A DNA stretch of 64,000 bases from Spongilla lacustris (Eukaryota > Porifera > Demospongiae > Spongillida > Spongillidae), in NCBI GenBank assembly GCA_949361645.1, contig OX442420.1, forward strand, positions 9,626,735 to 9,690,734, read 5' to 3'. A model generated the notes under the pieces. The model saw nothing but the letters and a program-made list of their open reading frames with translations. It was not told the origin of the DNA and searched no databases. A program made the position numbers and the translations under genes. Below are positions 21,870 through 33,837 of this stretch, piece after piece; position 1 is the stretch's first letter, and each line of letters starts with the position of its first letter.

Positions 21870-22950
21870 GTGTCTGAGAAACAAACCAGCCTAGGACGCC
21901 ATTGCATGTGGTTGAATCTTTTGAAACATGATCACATGTACATGTACAACAGTGCTTTGTTGTGACACCTGCAGTTAAGTAAACACAACAGTAACGCTAC
22001 ATTACATCCATAGTGACATCCATGCACATGCACTGTTCCTTCTGATTGTTCCTGCAGCTAGTGAGCGTTGTACGTAAAAAATCAATTTAAGCTGACACTT
22101 GAACTCCCTGAAATTAAAATGCAGTGATTACTAGAACACACCTGAACACACATATTGCATACTATAGAAGAGAACAGGTTAACTTATACGTCCTTTTCTT
22201 CAACCCAATATAAGTGTCTTCTTAAAACCACTTTACAACACTAGATAAACTATTCTTCCATTCTGGAAAGCATGGTATTATTCAGTTTTATTATTATTAT
22301 TTTTTTAAAACAAACCCAGCTAGCTTACCTTTTTCCTTTCACACACGATCCTTTCAGCCGGATAGTACTTCATTTGACATGCGCTATAAGATGAGAGCCG
22401 GGCCAGCGGGGTGAATGGGGATAAGGGGAGGAAAGGAGAGAGGAGGAGCGAGAATGATGGGAGGGAGGGGGAGGTAGGAAAATTGACGGGATGAGGAGGG
22501 AGGGAGATGGAAGGGGAGGTAAGGAAATTGAAGGGAGGAGGAAAATAAAAAGTATTATTTGTTTTTTTTGTACATGCAGGTTGTGGTGGCAGTTTGTATA
22601 TGCCAAAACATTGAGTGTCTGACTGGCTAAATACAATTGAGGGATTCATGAAAGTTTGTGTTACGATGTTCTACTTCCATTGCTGCAGTATTATTGTAGG
22701 AAGTCTTCCCTTCATATGTACAGTTAAATGGCATGTTTGTGAACCCTGGATTAATTGACAGAACAGCAAGTGACATGCCACGTGTACACCAAGGGGTAGG
22801 TATGGTAAATCCCTGGTGTTATAGGAAGTACATGCATGTAATGGTGTGCTTCTTGTACACGTAACATCTGTAGCAAATGCATGACTGGAAACCGTAAGTG
22901 ATACTGGCAGATGCTGCCTATTCCTGCCTCCTCCTCCCCCACGTTCAGCT
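21870..22950. other. No gene; purine-rich tract
   Basis: 22390-22545 is strongly purine-biased (GGGAGG/GGAAATTGA repeats) on the plus strand. Nothing else is recognisable. Confidence 0.5.
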
Positions 22951-22951
22951 G

Positions 22952-23090
<139 letters not shown>

Positions 23091-23514
23091 CATAAACACC
23101 TGCTGATCCTATCTTATTTGGATGTTTGTACAAAGTAACAAAGGCCCAATGTTATGAATTTTGTTGTGTGGCCAGACTGTGCTGATAAAAGGTCTAGGTC
23201 TGTACATACAGTGAATAATCTCATGCACAATGCCATGCAGCTTTGTGCAAATACAACCCCTAGGCCTGGTTTTGCTGGTTGTCCTAGGGAATAGCTGTGT
23301 CCTGGAAGTTCATAGTATGTTAACAGATGTGCAGCACTACTACTTGTGTCCATACATGTATGTACATTTTTGGTGAGCCCCAGGGTTATTCTATTGCCTG
23401 TCTACTTGTTGCCAGCTAGGCTTGGAGTACTACAGTTGAGAGTCTTACTGTTGACAGTAATGAGAGCAAGGTACTACATGTAATGCCGTGCATACTAAAA
23501 ATGAAAACCTTTAG

Positions 23515-23605
23515 GGAAGGCCAACAATATAGGGAGAAGGCCACCTATAGGGAGAAGGCCAACTGTATAGGGAGAAGGCCACTGTATAGAGAGAAGGCCA
23601 ACTGA
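23515..23605. repeat. Short array of the 20-bp AGGGAGAAGGCCAAC unit
   Basis: Four to five copies of the unit that forms the large array at 25157-25795, in the same orientation, about 1.6 kb away. Confidence 0.8.
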
Positions 23606-24720
23606 CCAACAGTATAGTATATAACATGTACATGTACATGTAAGTTGTCAAGGGAGGTGTGTCCATACATGTATGTACGAAGTGGGCCCATAAGGTTATT
23701 CTATTTGTGATAACTAATGCAAACACTAAATGGGCATGGGCCAACCTACATGTATGAAGCTTTAGCATAGCCCCAGAACCATTATCCCTTGTTAGGCCAG
23801 TAGCTTAGGGCTGGCTTGTGGTTTCCTTGTCCACACAATGGATGTGGTTGCTTTGCAAAACTTAGGTAACCACTAAAATCACTACCTATCTTTGAAGTAC
23901 CACTGCATGTACATGTAGTGACCTACAGCCAAAAAAGTTGCATGAAGGGCATAAGATGACTTGGCTACATACATGTATAGAAGGGTTAAGGTTACCACAC
24001 GTACATGTAGGTAACATGTTGGATGCAACTCAAATGAATATAGCGCATGGTAGCCTTCTAAAGCACAGCCTCATATGCAAATGTAGTAATATTAAATTTA
24101 CCAGAACTTTTGTGTAGGTAGTCAGGGTTAGGGTTTATACCTGTATCTGAGAGCATTTTTGAAATTAGTCCTGGGTACATATACTAGGTACAGGATTATG
24201 TAACAGTAGATGGTGTCTATAAAGATAGACAATAGTACATGTAACAAAGAGTACATGTACAAGTTAATGTACCTCTCTCCAGGCCCTTAAACAGAAATAC
24301 TTTAACATGCATGTTCAAAGACTTCTGATGGAGCCGTCACCCAAGTGATGCATTGTATGTGTACAAAGGACACATCCCCCTTCTGGGGGATTTGGAGAGG
24401 TGATCCAATGACACCACCAACACCCCTCCAGGGGAGTGAGGAAGTGTTCTCAACATCAATGCATGCAAACAAAAATTAGCATGTCCAAAAATACCATGCG
24501 TACTCTAGTGCATGTAACCACCATCACAATAGCCCCCAAACAGCCATTCACACACCTGTTATCTGTCATCACTGTGTTCAAAGGACTGGGGAAGTAGCCA
24601 GACCAGTAAATACTTTGGTTTGTAGTACTGCAGTTAGTAGGTCTTCATTGATCCTCTGCTCCTCCAGTAGTATGGTAGCTCTCTCCTGGTAGATTGTTGT
24701 GTCTTGTTGTGGTTGTACAG
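23606..24720. other. No recognisable gene
   Basis: Rich in TACATGTA palindromes (for example 23624-23642), which recur through 21.9-25.1 kb. No coding pattern. Confidence 0.5.
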
Positions 24721-24725
24721 CAATC

Positions 24726-24739
24726 TGTGTGTGTGTGTG

Positions 24740-24790
<51 letters not shown>

Positions 24791-24810
24791 ATGTACATGC
24801 ATGTGTGTGT
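24726..24810. repeat. (GT)n microsatellite
   Basis: About 60 bases of (GT)n with one GC interruption, followed by ACATGTACATGCATG. Confidence 0.95.
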
Positions 24811-25156
24811 TTGTGTCCAAATTATTATTATTTATATCTGATGTATATGGATGTACATGTAAGTACCACTGTGTACAGGTATATGTGTGGACATCATTGG
24901 TGTGTGTGCCCATGTTTGAAACACACAATACACAGCTCTACATCAGCGTGTGTAGTGTGCACATGATGGAGACACTTGTGAATATGTGCATCGCCACCAG
25001 TAGAGCTACTACATTGAGTGTCCACACTGTAACTGAGCATGCGTGACTTGCTGGAAGTGTCCATGCACATGTGTGGTGTGTGTGTCCCACAGGTCAGCTA
25101 TACACATGGTAAACAAAGGGACAGAGATGCTACACAAATGGACAATGCTCAGTGGT

Positions 25157-25795
25157 TCATATAGGGAGAAAGCCAATAGTATAGGGAGAAGGCCAACTGT
25201 ATAGGAAATAGTATAGGGAGAAGGCCAACTGTATAGGAAATAGTATAGGGATAAGGCCGACAGTATACATGTAGGTAGAAAGTCAACAGTATAGGGAGAA
25301 AGCCAACAGCATAGGGAGACGGCCAACTGTATAGGGATAAGGTCAACCATATAGGGAGAAGGCCAACAGTATAGGGAGAAGGCCAACAGTATAGGGAGAA
25401 GGCCAACAGTATAGGGAGAAGGCCATGAGTATAGGGAGAAGGCCAACAGTATAGGGAGAAGGCCAACTGTATATAGGGAGAAGGCCAACAGTATAGGGAG
25501 AAGGCCAAGAGTATAGGGAGAAGGCCAACAGTATAGGGAGAAGGCCAACTGTATATAGGGAGAAGGCCAACTGTATAGGGAGCAGGCCAACAGTATAGGG
25601 AGAAGGCCAACATATAGCGAGAAGGCCAACAGTATAGGGAGCAGGCCAACAGTATAGCGAGAAGGCCACCAGTCTAACACTACAGGAAGAAGACCAACAG
25701 TATAAGGTGACGGGCAATTAACGGTCCGGGAGAAGGCCAACAGTACAGGGAGAAGGCCAACAGTACAGGGAGAGTACTAGTATAGGGAGAAGGCC
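25157..25795. repeat. 20-bp minisatellite TATAGGGAGAAGGCCAACAG
   Basis: Roughly 28-30 direct copies of a 20-bp unit with small variants (AACTG, AGCAGG, an inserted TATA). There are no spacers, so it is a minisatellite. The array ends about 70 bases from the 3' LTR of the intact Ty3 element. The long Ser-Trp-Pro-Tyr frames on the minus strand merely translate the unit. Confidence 0.92.
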
Positions 25796-25864
25796 ATATC
25801 TCCTCCCCCTTCACTGCATCGAATATATGCCTGTTCTGCACATACTAAATTCACACAGTATACT

Positions 25865-26001
25865 TGTAGTGTCCTAGTCACTCGTTTAAGCCGCTACAAG
25901 AGAGGTGAACATCTCGCTGCGTGACTGACTCAAAAAGTGATCATTGTTTCACGCGCATGCGCTAACATATTACAATTGACACACACACACAATATATTAC
26001 A
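25865..26001 (-). repeat. 3' LTR of the Ty3 element
   Basis: 137 bp, TG..CA ends, identical to 30140-30276. It contains a short ACACACAC run near one end. No confident TATA or poly(A) signal is visible. Confidence 0.97.
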
Positions 26002-26014
26002 TTTCCCCCTCCCT
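26002..26014 (-). other. Polypurine tract
   Basis: On the minus strand AGGGAGGGGGAAA lies directly against the 3' LTR, where plus-strand DNA synthesis is primed. Confidence 0.85.
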
Positions 26015-26077
26015 AAAGTTCAACCCCTTCTAATGTCCTAACATATTACATATACTACAGCATGAATTTAATGACCA

Positions 26078-29000
26078 TTAATAACCATAATAGTCTGGAG
26101 GCTTCCTCACTCTTGTCGACCGACGCACTGGTGCTGAAATAGGCACTTGTGGCTGTGGTATATCATTGTCCTCTGCACTCGCTACAGGAATACCAACAGT
26201 AGATGGAATAGAGGGAGGTACTTCAGGGGGAGCTTGAACACAAGGCTCCGATGAAGATGAATCAGCAGTAGGAACAGCTCTTTCGTCAGAAGAACTTGGT
26301 GAAACCACAGGGGCACTTGACGGACCTGATGTAATGTCATTAGGGTTGTCCACATAGACATCATCACTAGCGTCTACTTGAGAGTTGTGGCGGGCCCTCA
26401 GATGGTCTATATGTCTGCGGACTACTCCACTTCCAATCTTAACAGTATAGGAGAGAGGCCCGGTAACAGTGACAATGACTCCTGGAATCCACTTCTTGGG
26501 AAAACGAAAATCCCGAACGTATACTAGGTCACCTTCAACAAACTTACGCTCACTGATACCCCGAGTATCATGATCCTGCTTCTGCGCGGCTTGGCGAGAC
26601 TCCACTCGAACAGCCAGGTCAGGATGCAAAATGTCAAGTCGGGAACGAGGGCGACGACCCAACAAAAGTTCAGCCGGTGACGAACCTGTGGTACTGTGAG
26701 GAGTCAACCGGTACTTAAACAAGAAACAAGATAGTTTTGTTTCAATAGATCCCAGCTTTTGGTGTAGAAGACCCTGTTTGAAAGTCTGAACGGCTCTTTC
26801 GGCTAAACCGTTTGTCGAGGGATGATAGGGGGCAGACTTGACATGGATGATACCATTCTGACTCGTAAACAATCTGAACTCTTCACTCACGAAAGCCGGC
26901 CCATTGTCTGTTACTATCTTCCGTGGTACCCCATGAATTGCAAATATGCTCTTCAAACGCTCAATAGTAGGTACCGCTGATATCGACTTCATAAGGTGAA
27001 CCTCGAGCCACTTTGAGTGGGCATCAATCAACACCAAAAACATATGTCCCATGAATGGCCCTGCAAAATCAATATGCAACCGAGACCAGGGTTCTTGGGG
27101 CCATTCCCATGGATGTAGAGGAGCCACTGGTGGCAGGAATCGAGATGACTGACAAGTGTCGCATTGCTTGACTACGTCCTCTATCTCTTTATCCATATTG
27201 GGCCACCACACATATCCTCGAGCTAAGCCTTTCATCTTATTAATCCCTGGGTGCGATTCATGCAATTCTGCCAAGACTTGTTGCCTGCCCTGCGGTGGAA
27301 TGATAACTCTAGCTCCCCACAACAAACAACCATCCAAAACGCTCAACTCATTCTTTCTCTGCTGATAGGAGCTCAAATCATCACCTAGATTTCCGCCAGG
27401 CCACCCACTCTTAACAAATCCTCGAACTCTCGACAGAACTGGGTCTCTGTCCGTCCAACCCCTAATTTGGCTAACCGTAATAGGAATGGTTGAGAGTAAG
27501 TCAAGCAAGGTAAGAACATCCCCAGGAGTGGATACGCAACTAATGGATTGTGGGCTGGGCAGACGGCTGAAGGCATCAGCATTGGCATGTTGAGCTCCAG
27601 ACTTGTATCTGATTGAGTATTGGTATGTGCTAAGTGCTAAAGCCCACCTCTGTATTCTAGATGAGGCCATAGGTGGTATACCCCTATGTTCTCCAAATAA
27701 ATAGATAAGTGGTTTATGGTCAGAAAAGATTGTAAAAGGACGACCATACAAGTACTGATGAAATTTGGAAACACCAAAGTATATAGCCAAAGCTTCCTTA
27801 TCCAATTGGGAATAACCCTTTTCAGCAGGTGACAAGGTACGTGAAACAAATCCTATAGGTCTCTCCGATCCATCCTCCATTTCGTGGGACAGTACTGCCC
27901 CTATCCCGTAGGGTGAAGCATCACACGCCAGAAGGATTGGCTTGTGGCTATCATAATGCACCAAAAGAGCTGACGTCTTCAACATGTTTTTCGCAGCAGC
28001 AAACGCCTGCTCCTGTTCAGATGTCCAACTCCATTTCTGCTGTTTTCTCAACAATTTGTACAAAGAGGACAGCTTGGAGGCAAGGTTTGGCAAAAACTTG
28101 GAATAATAATTAAGCAGTCCCAAGAAAGATTTTAATTCTGTGATATTCTTGGGTGATTGTGCTTCGTTTATTGCCTGAACCTTGGCATCGGTAGGGTGCA
28201 AACCTTCTCTATCAATACGATGACCCAAATATTCTACAGACGAAGCCATGAATATACATTTTGCCTTTTTAAGCCGCAACCCACTTTCACCAAGTTTACT
28301 TAGAACCTTGTCTAAAGTATGTAAGTGTTCCTCTATCGATGCACCCGTTACCAGAATGTCATCAACGTACACCACTGTGTGATCTATACCCTGTAGCACA
28401 CATTCCATAGCCCTCTGAAACATGGCTGGGGCCGATGCCACCCCAAAAGGTAATCGGTTGTACTCAAACAGACCTTTATGCGTGTTAATAGTAGTATATG
28501 CTTTGGAGGCATCATCTAATCTCATCTGTTGATAAGCATTAGTCAAGTCAATTTTTGAGAATAAGCGGCCCCCTGACAAAGAAGCAAATAAGTCCTCTAC
28601 TCGAGGAACAGGGTACGATTCTAATTTGGATGCCTGATTCACCGTTAGCTTATAGTCTCCACATATTCTAACTGTCCCATCCTCTTTCACTATTGGCACA
28701 ATTGGTGCGGCCCAATCCGCAAAAGGCACAGGTCGAATCACCCCAGACGTCTCTAGACGTCTCAACTCCACCTCAATCTTATCCTTTAGGACATAAGGCA
28801 CGGAACGGGCTTTATAAAACCTTGGACTAACCAGTGGATCAACTGAGAATTTAGCAAAAACTCCCTTCAAGGTCCCCAATTCATCCTGGAACAACACTCT
28901 ATGCTTCTCCAACAGCTCTTCCAGGTTCTTATTCACCCGTACATTGTGAATCTCCCCCCAATCAATCTTAATAACTTGCAACCAATTCCGGCCCAATAAG

Positions 29001-30091
29001 TTTGGTCCCTTTGAATTCACTACTAGCAACGGTAAACTGGCTGTTTGAGACTTATATGATACTACCACTTCTGCCACTCCCGCAATAGATAACGGCTCTC
29101 CTGTATAGGTGCTTAATCGAGTTGCCGTAGGATGCAACGTTGGCATTCCCTTTTCACACGATCCCCACAAATCCTCAAACATTCTTTTGCTGATTACAGT
29201 CATAGCAGCACCCGTATCTAGTTCCATATCAATTCTAGCCCCGTTAATCTCCATGGGTACTATGAATGGCTGCACTTTGGGCAAACCCAACACATTTAAT
29301 GTCTGTAAAACCTCTTCCTCATTCTCTTCGTCGTTTATTCTGTGAGTTTTCTCTACAGCATCTTCTCTCTTGTGAGTAACACCTCTACACACTTTGGCTA
29401 AATGCCCGCGTTTCCCACATTGACTACAGATTGCTCCCTTAAACCTACAAGATGAGGCATAATGGTTTCCTCCACATCTGTAGCATTCTATTACTTTTTT
29501 AGCCTTATCCTTTGGTCTACTTCCTACCGCATTGATCACGGGGGGTACAGTGGTAGGCACAGAGGATTGTAACTCAATTGCATGTTTATTTGCAGATTCC
29601 ACTGCTAAGGCTATTTGAAATGCCCTTGCGAATGTTAACTCAACCTCTCCTAGTAGGCGCCTCTGAATACGCTCGTCCTTCACCCCGCAAACTAAACGGT
29701 CTCTTAATACGTCCTGCAGAGTATCACCAAATGCACAATGTTCTGACAATTGTCTTAAAGCAGCTACAAAATCCGCAATGGACTCCCCTTCTCCCCTTAC
29801 ACGGGAATTAAATTTGAACTGCTGCATAATAACTGAAGGCTTTGGTTGGAGGTGGCTAGCCACTAACTCTACAATCTCCTTATAGGTTTTCTCACCTGGT
29901 TTAAGTGGTGTCGACAAATTTCGTATTAGTCGATACGTCGGCGCTCCACATGAACTCAGTAGAACGGCGCGTCGAGTCTCCTGTGTGTCGACTCCATTCG
30001 CCACAAAGTAGTGCTCAGCGCGCTCCACGTATGACCCCCACTCTTCTGTCCCTGGCACGAACTCCGGCAAAAACCCGTGTTTCGCCGCCAT
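26078..30091 (-). CDS. gag-pol: Ty3-type Gag-Pol polyprotein
   Basis: One frame of 1337 residues from the ATG at 30091; the frame is open upstream into the primer-binding site, but no earlier ATG exists. In order: capsid-like gag (about 20-165); two zinc knuckles, CYRCGGNHYASSC and CSQCGKRGHLAKVC (about 203-235); aspartic protease with ELDTGAAMTVIS (about 290); reverse transcriptase with YVDDILVTG (about 573); RNase H with LACDASPYGIGAV, TIFSDHKPL and NADAFSRLP; integrase with a His/Cys domain ending CDTCQ and a DDE core (HIDFAGPF, DNGPAFVS). The C-terminus DYYGY is typical of the group. Gag and pol are fused with no frameshift. It copies its RNA into DNA and integrates it. All catalytic motifs look intact, so it may be active. 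Confidence 0.96.
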   Translation of the reverse strand: MAAKHGFLPEFVPGTEEWGSYVERAEHYFVANGVDTQETRRAVLLSSCGAPTYRLIRNLSTPLKPGEKTYKEIVELVASHLQPKPSVIMQQFKFNSRVRGEGESIADFVAALRQLSEHCAFGDTLQDVLRDRLVCGVKDERIQRRLLGEVELTFARAFQIALAVESANKHAIELQSSVPTTVPPVINAVGSRPKDKAKKVIECYRCGGNHYASSCRFKGAICSQCGKRGHLAKVCRGVTHKREDAVEKTHRINDEENEEEVLQTLNVLGLPKVQPFIVPMEINGARIDMELDTGAAMTVISKRMFEDLWGSCEKGMPTLHPTATRLSTYTGEPLSIAGVAEVVVSYKSQTASLPLLVVNSKGPNLLGRNWLQVIKIDWGEIHNVRVNKNLEELLEKHRVLFQDELGTLKGVFAKFSVDPLVSPRFYKARSVPYVLKDKIEVELRRLETSGVIRPVPFADWAAPIVPIVKEDGTVRICGDYKLTVNQASKLESYPVPRVEDLFASLSGGRLFSKIDLTNAYQQMRLDDASKAYTTINTHKGLFEYNRLPFGVASAPAMFQRAMECVLQGIDHTVVYVDDILVTGASIEEHLHTLDKVLSKLGESGLRLKKAKCIFMASSVEYLGHRIDREGLHPTDAKVQAINEAQSPKNITELKSFLGLLNYYSKFLPNLASKLSSLYKLLRKQQKWSWTSEQEQAFAAAKNMLKTSALLVHYDSHKPILLACDASPYGIGAVLSHEMEDGSERPIGFVSRTLSPAEKGYSQLDKEALAIYFGVSKFHQYLYGRPFTIFSDHKPLIYLFGEHRGIPPMASSRIQRWALALSTYQYSIRYKSGAQHANADAFSRLPSPQSISCVSTPGDVLTLLDLLSTIPITVSQIRGWTDRDPVLSRVRGFVKSGWPGGNLGDDLSSYQQRKNELSVLDGCLLWGARVIIPPQGRQQVLAELHESHPGINKMKGLARGYVWWPNMDKEIEDVVKQCDTCQSSRFLPPVAPLHPWEWPQEPWSRLHIDFAGPFMGHMFLVLIDAHSKWLEVHLMKSISAVPTIERLKSIFAIHGVPRKIVTDNGPAFVSEEFRLFTSQNGIIHVKSAPYHPSTNGLAERAVQTFKQGLLHQKLGSIETKLSCFLFKYRLTPHSTTGSSPAELLLGRRPRSRLDILHPDLAVRVESRQAAQKQDHDTRGISERKFVEGDLVYVRDFRFPKKWIPGVIVTVTGPLSYTVKIGSGVVRRHIDHLRARHNSQVDASDDVYVDNPNDITSGPSSAPVVSPSSSDERAVPTADSSSSEPCVQAPPEVPPSIPSTVGIPVASAEDNDIPQPQVPISAPVRRSTRVRKPPDYYGY

Positions 30092-30123
30092 TTCGTGACA
30101 GCAAACAAAAGAGTTGTACTTTA

Positions 30124-30135
30124 CCCTCGTCGCCA
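30124..30135 (-). other. tRNA primer-binding site
   Basis: Minus-strand TGGCGACGAGGG starts four bases inside the 5' LTR boundary. It is complementary to a tRNA 3' end finishing ...CGTCGCCA. The same 12 bases occur after the decayed LTR at 20009-20020. Confidence 0.85.
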
Positions 30136-30139
30136 AAAA

Positions 30140-30276
30140 TGTAGTGTCCTAGTCACTCGTTTAAGCCGCTACAAGAGAGGTGAACATCTCGCTGCGTGAC
30201 TGACTCAAAAAGTGATCATTGTTTCACGCGCATGCGCTAACATATTACAATTGACACACACACACAATATATTACA
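30140..30276 (-). repeat. 5' LTR of the Ty3 element
   Basis: Identical over 137 bp to 25865-26001, followed by the target duplication ATACT at 30277-30281. Confidence 0.97.
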
Positions 30277-30281
30277 ATACT

Positions 30282-30690
30282 CACCAAAACACTTGAATCT
30301 CAGAAGTTGAAATCATGCAGGGCAATCCGTTTATTGCTGCCTCCACATCTCCAAAGCTATTATCGTCAATAATTCATCTGCAATTAACAGTTAACTAGTT
30401 GCAACGTACGCAATAACTGTAACTTAATCCCAGATGACGCAAGGTATTACGTTATGGCATATTGTTTATGAATAAATTATGCGCGGTAGAAATTAATTTT
30501 CTGTCTTGATTTTACTACACGAATGGTTCATGTCATAATTATATTAAACACAGATTCACAATCAGACCGATTTATAGTAAATTATAAATGTGTTTAAAAT
30601 TCAATTTAAAAATAAAAGCATGATGACCGCCTATGTATGGGCCATTTCTCCATATGGAAAGAGAAGAAACATAACATAAAAACACGATGG
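30282..30690. other. No recognisable feature
   Basis: AT-rich sequence between the Ty3 element and a duplicated exon. No coding pattern. Confidence 0.5.
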
Positions 30691-30697
30691 TGTTGGT

Positions 30698-30774
30698 TCA
30701 CATGACTGCAGCTGCTTGAGAGTGACTTTTGGGAGATGAGGTGATGGTATGTAGTACAGATAGTCTCCGGTCAC
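30698..30774 (-). pseudogene. Duplicated last exon of the membrane-protein gene
   Basis: On the minus strand these 77 bases match the 77-bp terminal exon at 54731-54807, keeping the acceptor AG, the same stop position and the following UTR (CAACACCATCGTGTTTTTATG). The frame is open (SPKSHSQAAAV before the stop) with several substitutions. No upstream exons are visible nearby. Just to its right on the plus strand is ACCCCCTCTTATGCAGACAT, a phrase from the repeats downstream of the parent gene (55090-55300). Confidence 0.7.
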
Positions 30775-30879
30775 CTTCAATACAAGACCATTAAGGTCAG
30801 TAGAGGTGGCCAATCACATCATTGGACCCCCTCTTATGCAGACATTGACAGAGCTACACAAATATCTCTCTGATAGTTT

Positions 30880-31275
30880 GGGAAGCAGTCCCTTCAGTCC
30901 CTTCACAGCCCTCCACCTGTTTCAATGCTCTGTTGTAGCACCTGCCAGTGTTTCCATATAAACTCTTGGGCAATTTACTAATATCATGTTGAATATGATG
31001 AGCAATATTTGGAAGTCTAGCATTATGTGTTTGATTCCTGTGGTCACTGGTGATGCAGTCCTGGCATATCAGACAGCTGCTTGTTGTACTGGTTCAACAG
31101 CTGTTTCGTGCTTTACCGAAACAATTGTGACAAGCTAATCTATTCACAGTAGCTACCTAGGATATAGCAGGGATATCTCAATGTCAAGATGGAGGCCCCA
31201 CTCTTATGCTTCCCCTCCACCATCTTGCTGGAGGTATCTGAACATCTCACTGTGATATTTTACCCTCAGAAATGT
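30880..31275 (-). pseudogene. TRIM B-box/coiled-coil fragment and 3' flank
   Basis: The plus strand shows broken pieces of the TRIM pattern: a coiled-coil start (CCACCTGTTTCAATGCTCTG), then GGCATATCAGACAGCTGC (minus strand: the second B-box). A TRIM 3' flank (GATGGAGGCCCCACT...TCTCACTGTG) follows, also seen at 49170 and 62940. At 31275 it is cut by the first large transposon and continues at 38206. Confidence 0.7.
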
Positions 31276-32474
31276 CATGGCCAGAAATTGCATGCCTTCA
31301 TTACTAATTCCTGACGCGTTATGACGTTTTTCCCGTTTCATTACCGTGCACGCGTCCATTGAAATGTATGGAGGATGACACTCTTTTGATCACTGTCACT
31401 CAGAAAAAGATGCCCATGAAAAGGAAAAAGAACTTTATGATGAAGAGGATCATAAGGTATACCTCTGTCGTTAAACAAAAAAATTAGCCCTCTTCCTGAC
31501 GCTTCCTCATCAGAATTTCAGTGTTTCCATAGACATGTATGGATTTTGATTTTTAAAATGAGGGTTTATCAAGACATTTATGCTTCCTGACGAAAATCCA
31601 AGCTAGATATCAAAAAGGAAAGACTAACTGCTGTTATTAAAACCATTAGGGCTGGAGTGTGACATATTACAACGTTCATGACCCTTTTACCCTCGCTTCC
31701 CTGATCACTTTTATCATTAAGGTTCATATGTCTTTGTAAATACCAATAATTCAATAATAAATCGACAAACGCCGCGTGCGTGCCCTGCCGCGATGAAGGT
31801 TTTCAAGCAAGAAGGCACAAATCACCGACCACGGTATGAATCCTAGCAACGAACGTTCGATACTTGATAGCTTGTTACACATGTGCGTCTGATTTCGACT
31901 GTTGTTCGTGTGCATGGGTGGCAATATAGATACGATTGTACTTTATTTTGGTAGTAGGCCTACTCGGCTGCTCCAACATTCTTTTTAAGCCCTAGCTGTA
32001 GGGCGCGATCATGTTCGGAGTGTTTTCGCTACCTATATGTACATGTACATGGATTCTACAACGGCTTGTTTTGGTTGCATGCGTTGGTTTTAAACGATTC
32101 GATTCCGGCTTACTCACCTATATTGCTAATTCTACCACAAGGAGTTCATGGATGTAATCCCTATAGCAAAGCCACATTTTTGCACCTGTTCTACCTTCAT
32201 TAATATTTGTAAAGATGGGCATGTCCTTACGTGCAAACCTGACGCCATATTTTTGTTCTATTTTTTTGTTGCAACTAATAGTACTTACGTATCTGTATCT
32301 GTGCGTGTCTATATATTTTTTCATCTCTGCAGAATGAAAACTACCAATACAGCATAAAAAAACACCGTTCCACAGAGACGAACCTTATAAGGATATATCA
32401 CGTGAGGAATACATGCGGCAACAACCTACTTTTTTTTTTACTATATCCACATGGGGAAGGTGGAAAGGGTGACA

Positions 32475-32578
32475 GCCTTGTGAAGGTGGAGGGAGGTAGT
32501 TTTGTGAAGGTGGAGGGAGGTAGCCTTGTGAAGGTGGAGAGAGGTAGTTTTGTGAAGGTGGAGGGAGGTAGCCTTGTG
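32475..32578 (+). repeat. 24-bp minisatellite, 4 units (copy 1)
   Basis: Unit GTGAAGGTGGAGGGAGGTAG plus TTTT or CCTT. Copy 2 of the transposon has 8 units (40026-40221). The unit length is a multiple of three, giving an open Val-Lys-Val-Glu-Gly-Gly-Ser frame that I do not regard as a gene. Confidence 0.9.
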
Positions 32579-33496
32579 AGATAGCCTTGTGGAGGTAGAG
32601 GAGAGAGTGCTTTGTGAAGGTGGATGGGAGATATCCTTGTGGAACAGTTTATGTAGGCCCTTCTCCCTAGAGATGAGGAATTTGATAGCACATCCCAGAG
32701 GCAGCCACTGGGATATGAATCAAATTAAGTTTAAAGGTTTCTGATGTAGGGTACAGTTAGAAGGAGATAGATCTATGTGTTACATGCATGTAGATGTAGG
32801 ACCAAAGAATAATTGTTTAAAGTGGCTACAATTGTCACATCCTGTGGTGTCCACCTTTATTACATGTAGTTTGGTTAGAAAAACTCCTTGGTTTGGTTGT
32901 ACACATAGCACAGACACCAGTTGTCTGCCAGGAGAGGAGGCTTACCTACATGACCACCTGGTATGGACCAGGGACTGGACACAAAGTTTTGCATCTCATG
33001 GACTGTGCCAGCCACCCTTCCAACATGCACCTGGGAAAAAACTTCAGCAACAACTCAAATGGAAGGCTTTATGTGGTCTAGCTATATGTACATGGCTCTG
33101 CAGATGTATGTAATAGGTAATGTAACAGTTGTGGTGTGGCATTTATATTTATTTGGTTATGTATTGGTTGTGTATGTGTGGAAAGTTCAAGAAGGTATTA
33201 CATGTACTAACAGAGACTCAAAATCTTTGTGGTCACCTATTTGATTAGGGTGGTGGCATGTGGTCATTAGTTATGGCTGTTATGTAAACGTTTCACACGC
33301 ATGGCCCTCAGGACTTGTAGGTTCTATCCAGCATCCTTGCCATTGTGTATGAGTCATGATCACCAGCCTTCATGCCGTTGGCCATCGATCAGACAGATCA
33401 GAGCTGCATCATGGCATCCTTTTTTGTGCCATTGCTTTAGTATTTGTAGGAGTGATCTTTTCTTCAACTGCATGCCCATGCAAGTCCTGTGTCAAG

Positions 33497-33690
33497 TGTG
33501 TGTATGTGTGTATGTGTGTGTATGTGTGTGTGTATGTGTGTGTGTATTTGCATGTACATGTGTGTTTATGTGTGTGTGTGTGTGTGTGTATTTGCATGTA
33601 CATGTGTGTGTGTGTATTTGCATGTACATGTGTGTGTGTGTGTGTGTGTGTGTATTTGCATGTACATGTGTGTATGTGTGTATTTGCGTG
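33497..33690 (+). repeat. GT microsatellite with TATTTGCATGTACATG higher-order unit
   Basis: (GT)n blocks alternate with GTATTTGCATGTACATGTGTG. The counterpart in copy 2 (41217-41530) is longer. Confidence 0.9.
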
Positions 33691-33837
33691 CATGGTATTT
33701 GCATTTGGGTGTGGGTGCATGTGCATTTCCTTCCAGCCGCTCAATCATAAAAAAAGTAGAACACACGGCATAACAAACACACACATCTCAGGCCAACTGC
33801 CGAATACGTTTACGGCTGTTCATCCTTCTTGTATACC

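Larger units (their letters stand above)
25865..30276 (-). mobile_element. Intact Ty3/gypsy LTR retrotransposon (4.41 kb)
   Basis: A complete element on the minus strand with two identical 137-bp LTRs, a 5-bp target duplication ATACT (25860-25864 and 30277-30281), a primer-binding site, a polypurine tract and one uninterrupted gag-pol frame. Identical LTRs and an open frame mean a very recent insertion. There is no env-like frame and no chromodomain at the integrase end. Confidence 0.97.

Noticed and set aside
25009..25740. Long minus-strand frame with repeated Ser-Trp-Pro-Ser-Pro-Tyr
   Set aside because: It only translates the 20-bp minisatellite; other frames are open too because the unit lacks stops.
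25157..25795. CRISPR-like direct repeats
   Set aside because: Units are contiguous with no unique spacers, and the genome is eukaryotic.
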